Assembly: GCA_963680875.1 (NCBI GenBank)
Contig: OY804589.1
Span: forward strand, 29,924,962 to 29,988,961
Reading direction: 5' to 3'
From: Bathymodiolus brooksi
Lineage: Eukaryota > Mollusca > Bivalvia > Mytilida > Modiolidae
Length of the DNA: 64,000 nucleotides
This document shows, in pieces, positions 62,385 through 64,000 of the stretch. The position numbers and the translations under genes are program-made. Numbering within the stretch: the first letter of the stretch is position 1; every line of letters starts with the position of its first letter. The notes under the pieces were generated by a model. It had not been told where the DNA came from and ran no database searches. It saw only the letters and a program-made list of their open reading frames with translations.

Positions 62385-62442
62385 GATTTAAAACACTTGT
62401 AATAAGCAAGTCGGATTTAAAGCAATTGTAATAAGCAAGTCA
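62385..62442. repeat. 29-bp tandem duplication
   Basis: GATTTAAAACACTTGTAATA (from 62,385) and GATTTAAAGCAATTGTAATA (from 62,414) are each followed by AGCAAGTC, giving a 29-bp period with two copies. Confidence 0.8.
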
Positions 62443-62754
62443 TTTAATAGTTTGCTGATTGGTTGTGTCCGTCGTCCTACGACCAGCAGAGCCAAAGAGA
62501 GTTCGGGTATAACTGATAATATGATTACTTTTAATGGTATATCTGTATTAAACTTTAAATTTAAGCGATATTCTCTTTAACCAAAGTATTATATGTCGTA
62601 AAGTTTATGTAATTATGTATTATGTAATCTTCAGGTGAGCGACTTAAGTGCAATTTCATTTATTACATATTAAGAAGTTATTGTTGAAGTAATGATTTTT
62701 TGAGATTTTACCACGGATAGGAAATAATATGCACCTTAAGCCACTTAAGACAAA

Positions 62755-63145
62755 GCTTCGGTGGAATGGTCCATTTGCGATCCTCTTCCAAATTTGTGTC
62801 CGCCAGTCCTGACCTCCAACCAACATGGCCGCTGTTGCTAAAAATAAAAAAGGGGTTGAAATTTAAAAAATCTTCATCTCGGAAACTACTAAGACAATAG
62901 GAGCTAAACTTTCCTTAGATAGTCCTTGGATGATCCCCTTTCAAAATTATGTCCGGCAATCCAGACCTCCAAAGAACTGTTGCTAAAAATAGAAAAAGAT
63001 GGATGAAATTTTATTTGTTTTCCTCTGAAACTACTGGCCCAATTGGATCCAAGCTTTGCTAAAATAGTCCTTTGGTGATCCCCTTTCAAAATTTGTCTGT
63101 CAGTCCCGTCATCCGATCAAGATGGACGCTGTTGCTATAAATTAA
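62755..63145. repeat. Degenerate ~150-bp tandem repeat, about 2.7 copies
   Basis: The block GTCCGCCAGTCCTGACCTCC (62,798) recurs in diverged form at 62,951 and 63,094, each followed by CTGTTGCTA(A/T)AAAT. Between them lie TCGGAAACTACTAAGAC / TCTGAAACTACTGGCC and GATCCCCTTTCAAAATT. Periods are 153 and 143 bp. From memory similar units are widespread in bivalve genomes. The minus-strand frame through it is a repeat product. Confidence 0.75.
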
Positions 63146-63149
63146 CGAT

Positions 63150-64000
63150 TCCTTGCGCATTAGGTAGGATGCAAGGTTTTGCATGTCTTATCAAATCCTA
63201 TAAAACCAACATGTTTAGGTTATTTCAGTGAAATACTGTTCATAGAAGAATATAATATGTGTGCTTCATCGTGCATCTTTTTATAAAGATAGTTCTTGTT
63301 TCAAATACAAAAAAAAATGTAGCTCTTCAGTGATATTATTCGAACCATGATATGTTTACCGGGTGTTCTTTGGTTGTTTTTTTCTGGTGCAAAACGCTAT
63401 GTGAAGGTCACTAATGCTAATCTCAATAACACCGGCTTGGCTTAGTTTTTACCCTTACTACATAAAAAATGTGGTCTATTAATGAACTAGAGGATGAACA
63501 TATTAAATATATTTGAATAATCTTGATGTAATAAGAATTTTTCGCGTTTCCTACAAATATTGATTTCTTGAAAAATTGTAATTTCACAGTCAGGTTTTAT
63601 ATTAGTAATTGTGTTTTTACTCCCGTGAACAGAAATCAACCGTGTATCAATGATTATCGGGACTAAGATGTATGTCTTTTGCAGACGAACATAGACATAT
63701 ATTCAGCAATAAAGAATATACGCTTGTAAGCAGGAATCAATCACTTACGATGGTTCTTGTCTTAACAAATGTTGAATACTAATGATCAAAACAATATTAT
63801 TGTCGTTGATTCTATCTTATAGTTGGACCAAAGAAAAGGTTTTTGATTTCATAGTGTGTATTTTTTATGCCAATAATGAAACTGCATATCTTTGAATAAT
63901 CTCACTCCCGATCTATAATGCTACAAGTCTTAGGAAATGACAATTTATCTTGAGGGGTAGGGTGGTGCCTTTTCCATGTACCCCAAAAAACATGTTCCCT
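63150..64000. other. AT-rich non-coding stretch to window end
   Basis: No gene, RNA or repeat that I can support. Confidence 0.45.

Overview
The window is eukaryotic genomic DNA, very probably from a bivalve mollusc and most likely a mytilid mussel. Three things point that way. First, there are six copies of a dispersed repeat carrying the 'aacacgacgggtgcca...ggagca' and 'cttccggagcacctga' motifs, which I associate with mytilid genomes. Second, there are several tRNA-headed SINE copies with the 'gaaagtggcgttaa' type 3' body seen in molluscs. Third, there is an intron-poor, RING-less B-box/coiled-coil/propeller (TRIM-like) gene of the kind that is heavily expanded in mussels. Taxonomy rests on remembered resemblance, not on a search.

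Layout. Positions 1-10,335 are a graveyard of repeats: short tandem duplications, a GTGA microsatellite, SINE fragments, the mytilid-type repeat, and one badly decayed DIRS-type tyrosine-recombinase retrotransposon (about 3,345-6,800). In that element gag-like, RT, RNase H, methyltransferase-like and recombinase remnants lie in collinear order. At 9,159-9,978 the 5' part of one dispersed repeat has been amplified into ten 82-bp tandem units.

Positions 10,336-55,234 (about 44.9 kb, 70% of the window) are one uninterrupted satellite array. The monomer is 25 bp, about 1,795 copies, all in the same orientation, with no gene inside. The monomers form nested higher-order repeats (periods such as 1,700, 1,750, 4,073, 4,149 and 4,273 bp), and a multi-kilobase block is duplicated about 18.1 kb away. 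The right edge of the array is cut by a small dispersed element (55,235-55,421), beyond which a piece of satellite monomer survives.

Positions 55,541-57,241 (minus strand) hold the only convincing intact protein-coding gene: a 566-residue protein with two B-boxes, a coiled coil and a C-terminal NHL-like propeller. It has a strong splice acceptor just upstream of the ATG and a poly(A) signal downstream, close to the satellite. The rest (57,350-64,000) is AT-rich non-coding sequence with SINE copies, another mytilid-type repeat, a degenerate ~150-bp tandem repeat and one weak candidate exon. I found no RNA gene that looks functional, no CRISPR array and no prokaryotic operon.

The most unusual object is the satellite: its size, its dimer-like monomer, its layered higher-order structure and its position about 300 bp from the 3' end of an immune-type TRIM-like gene.
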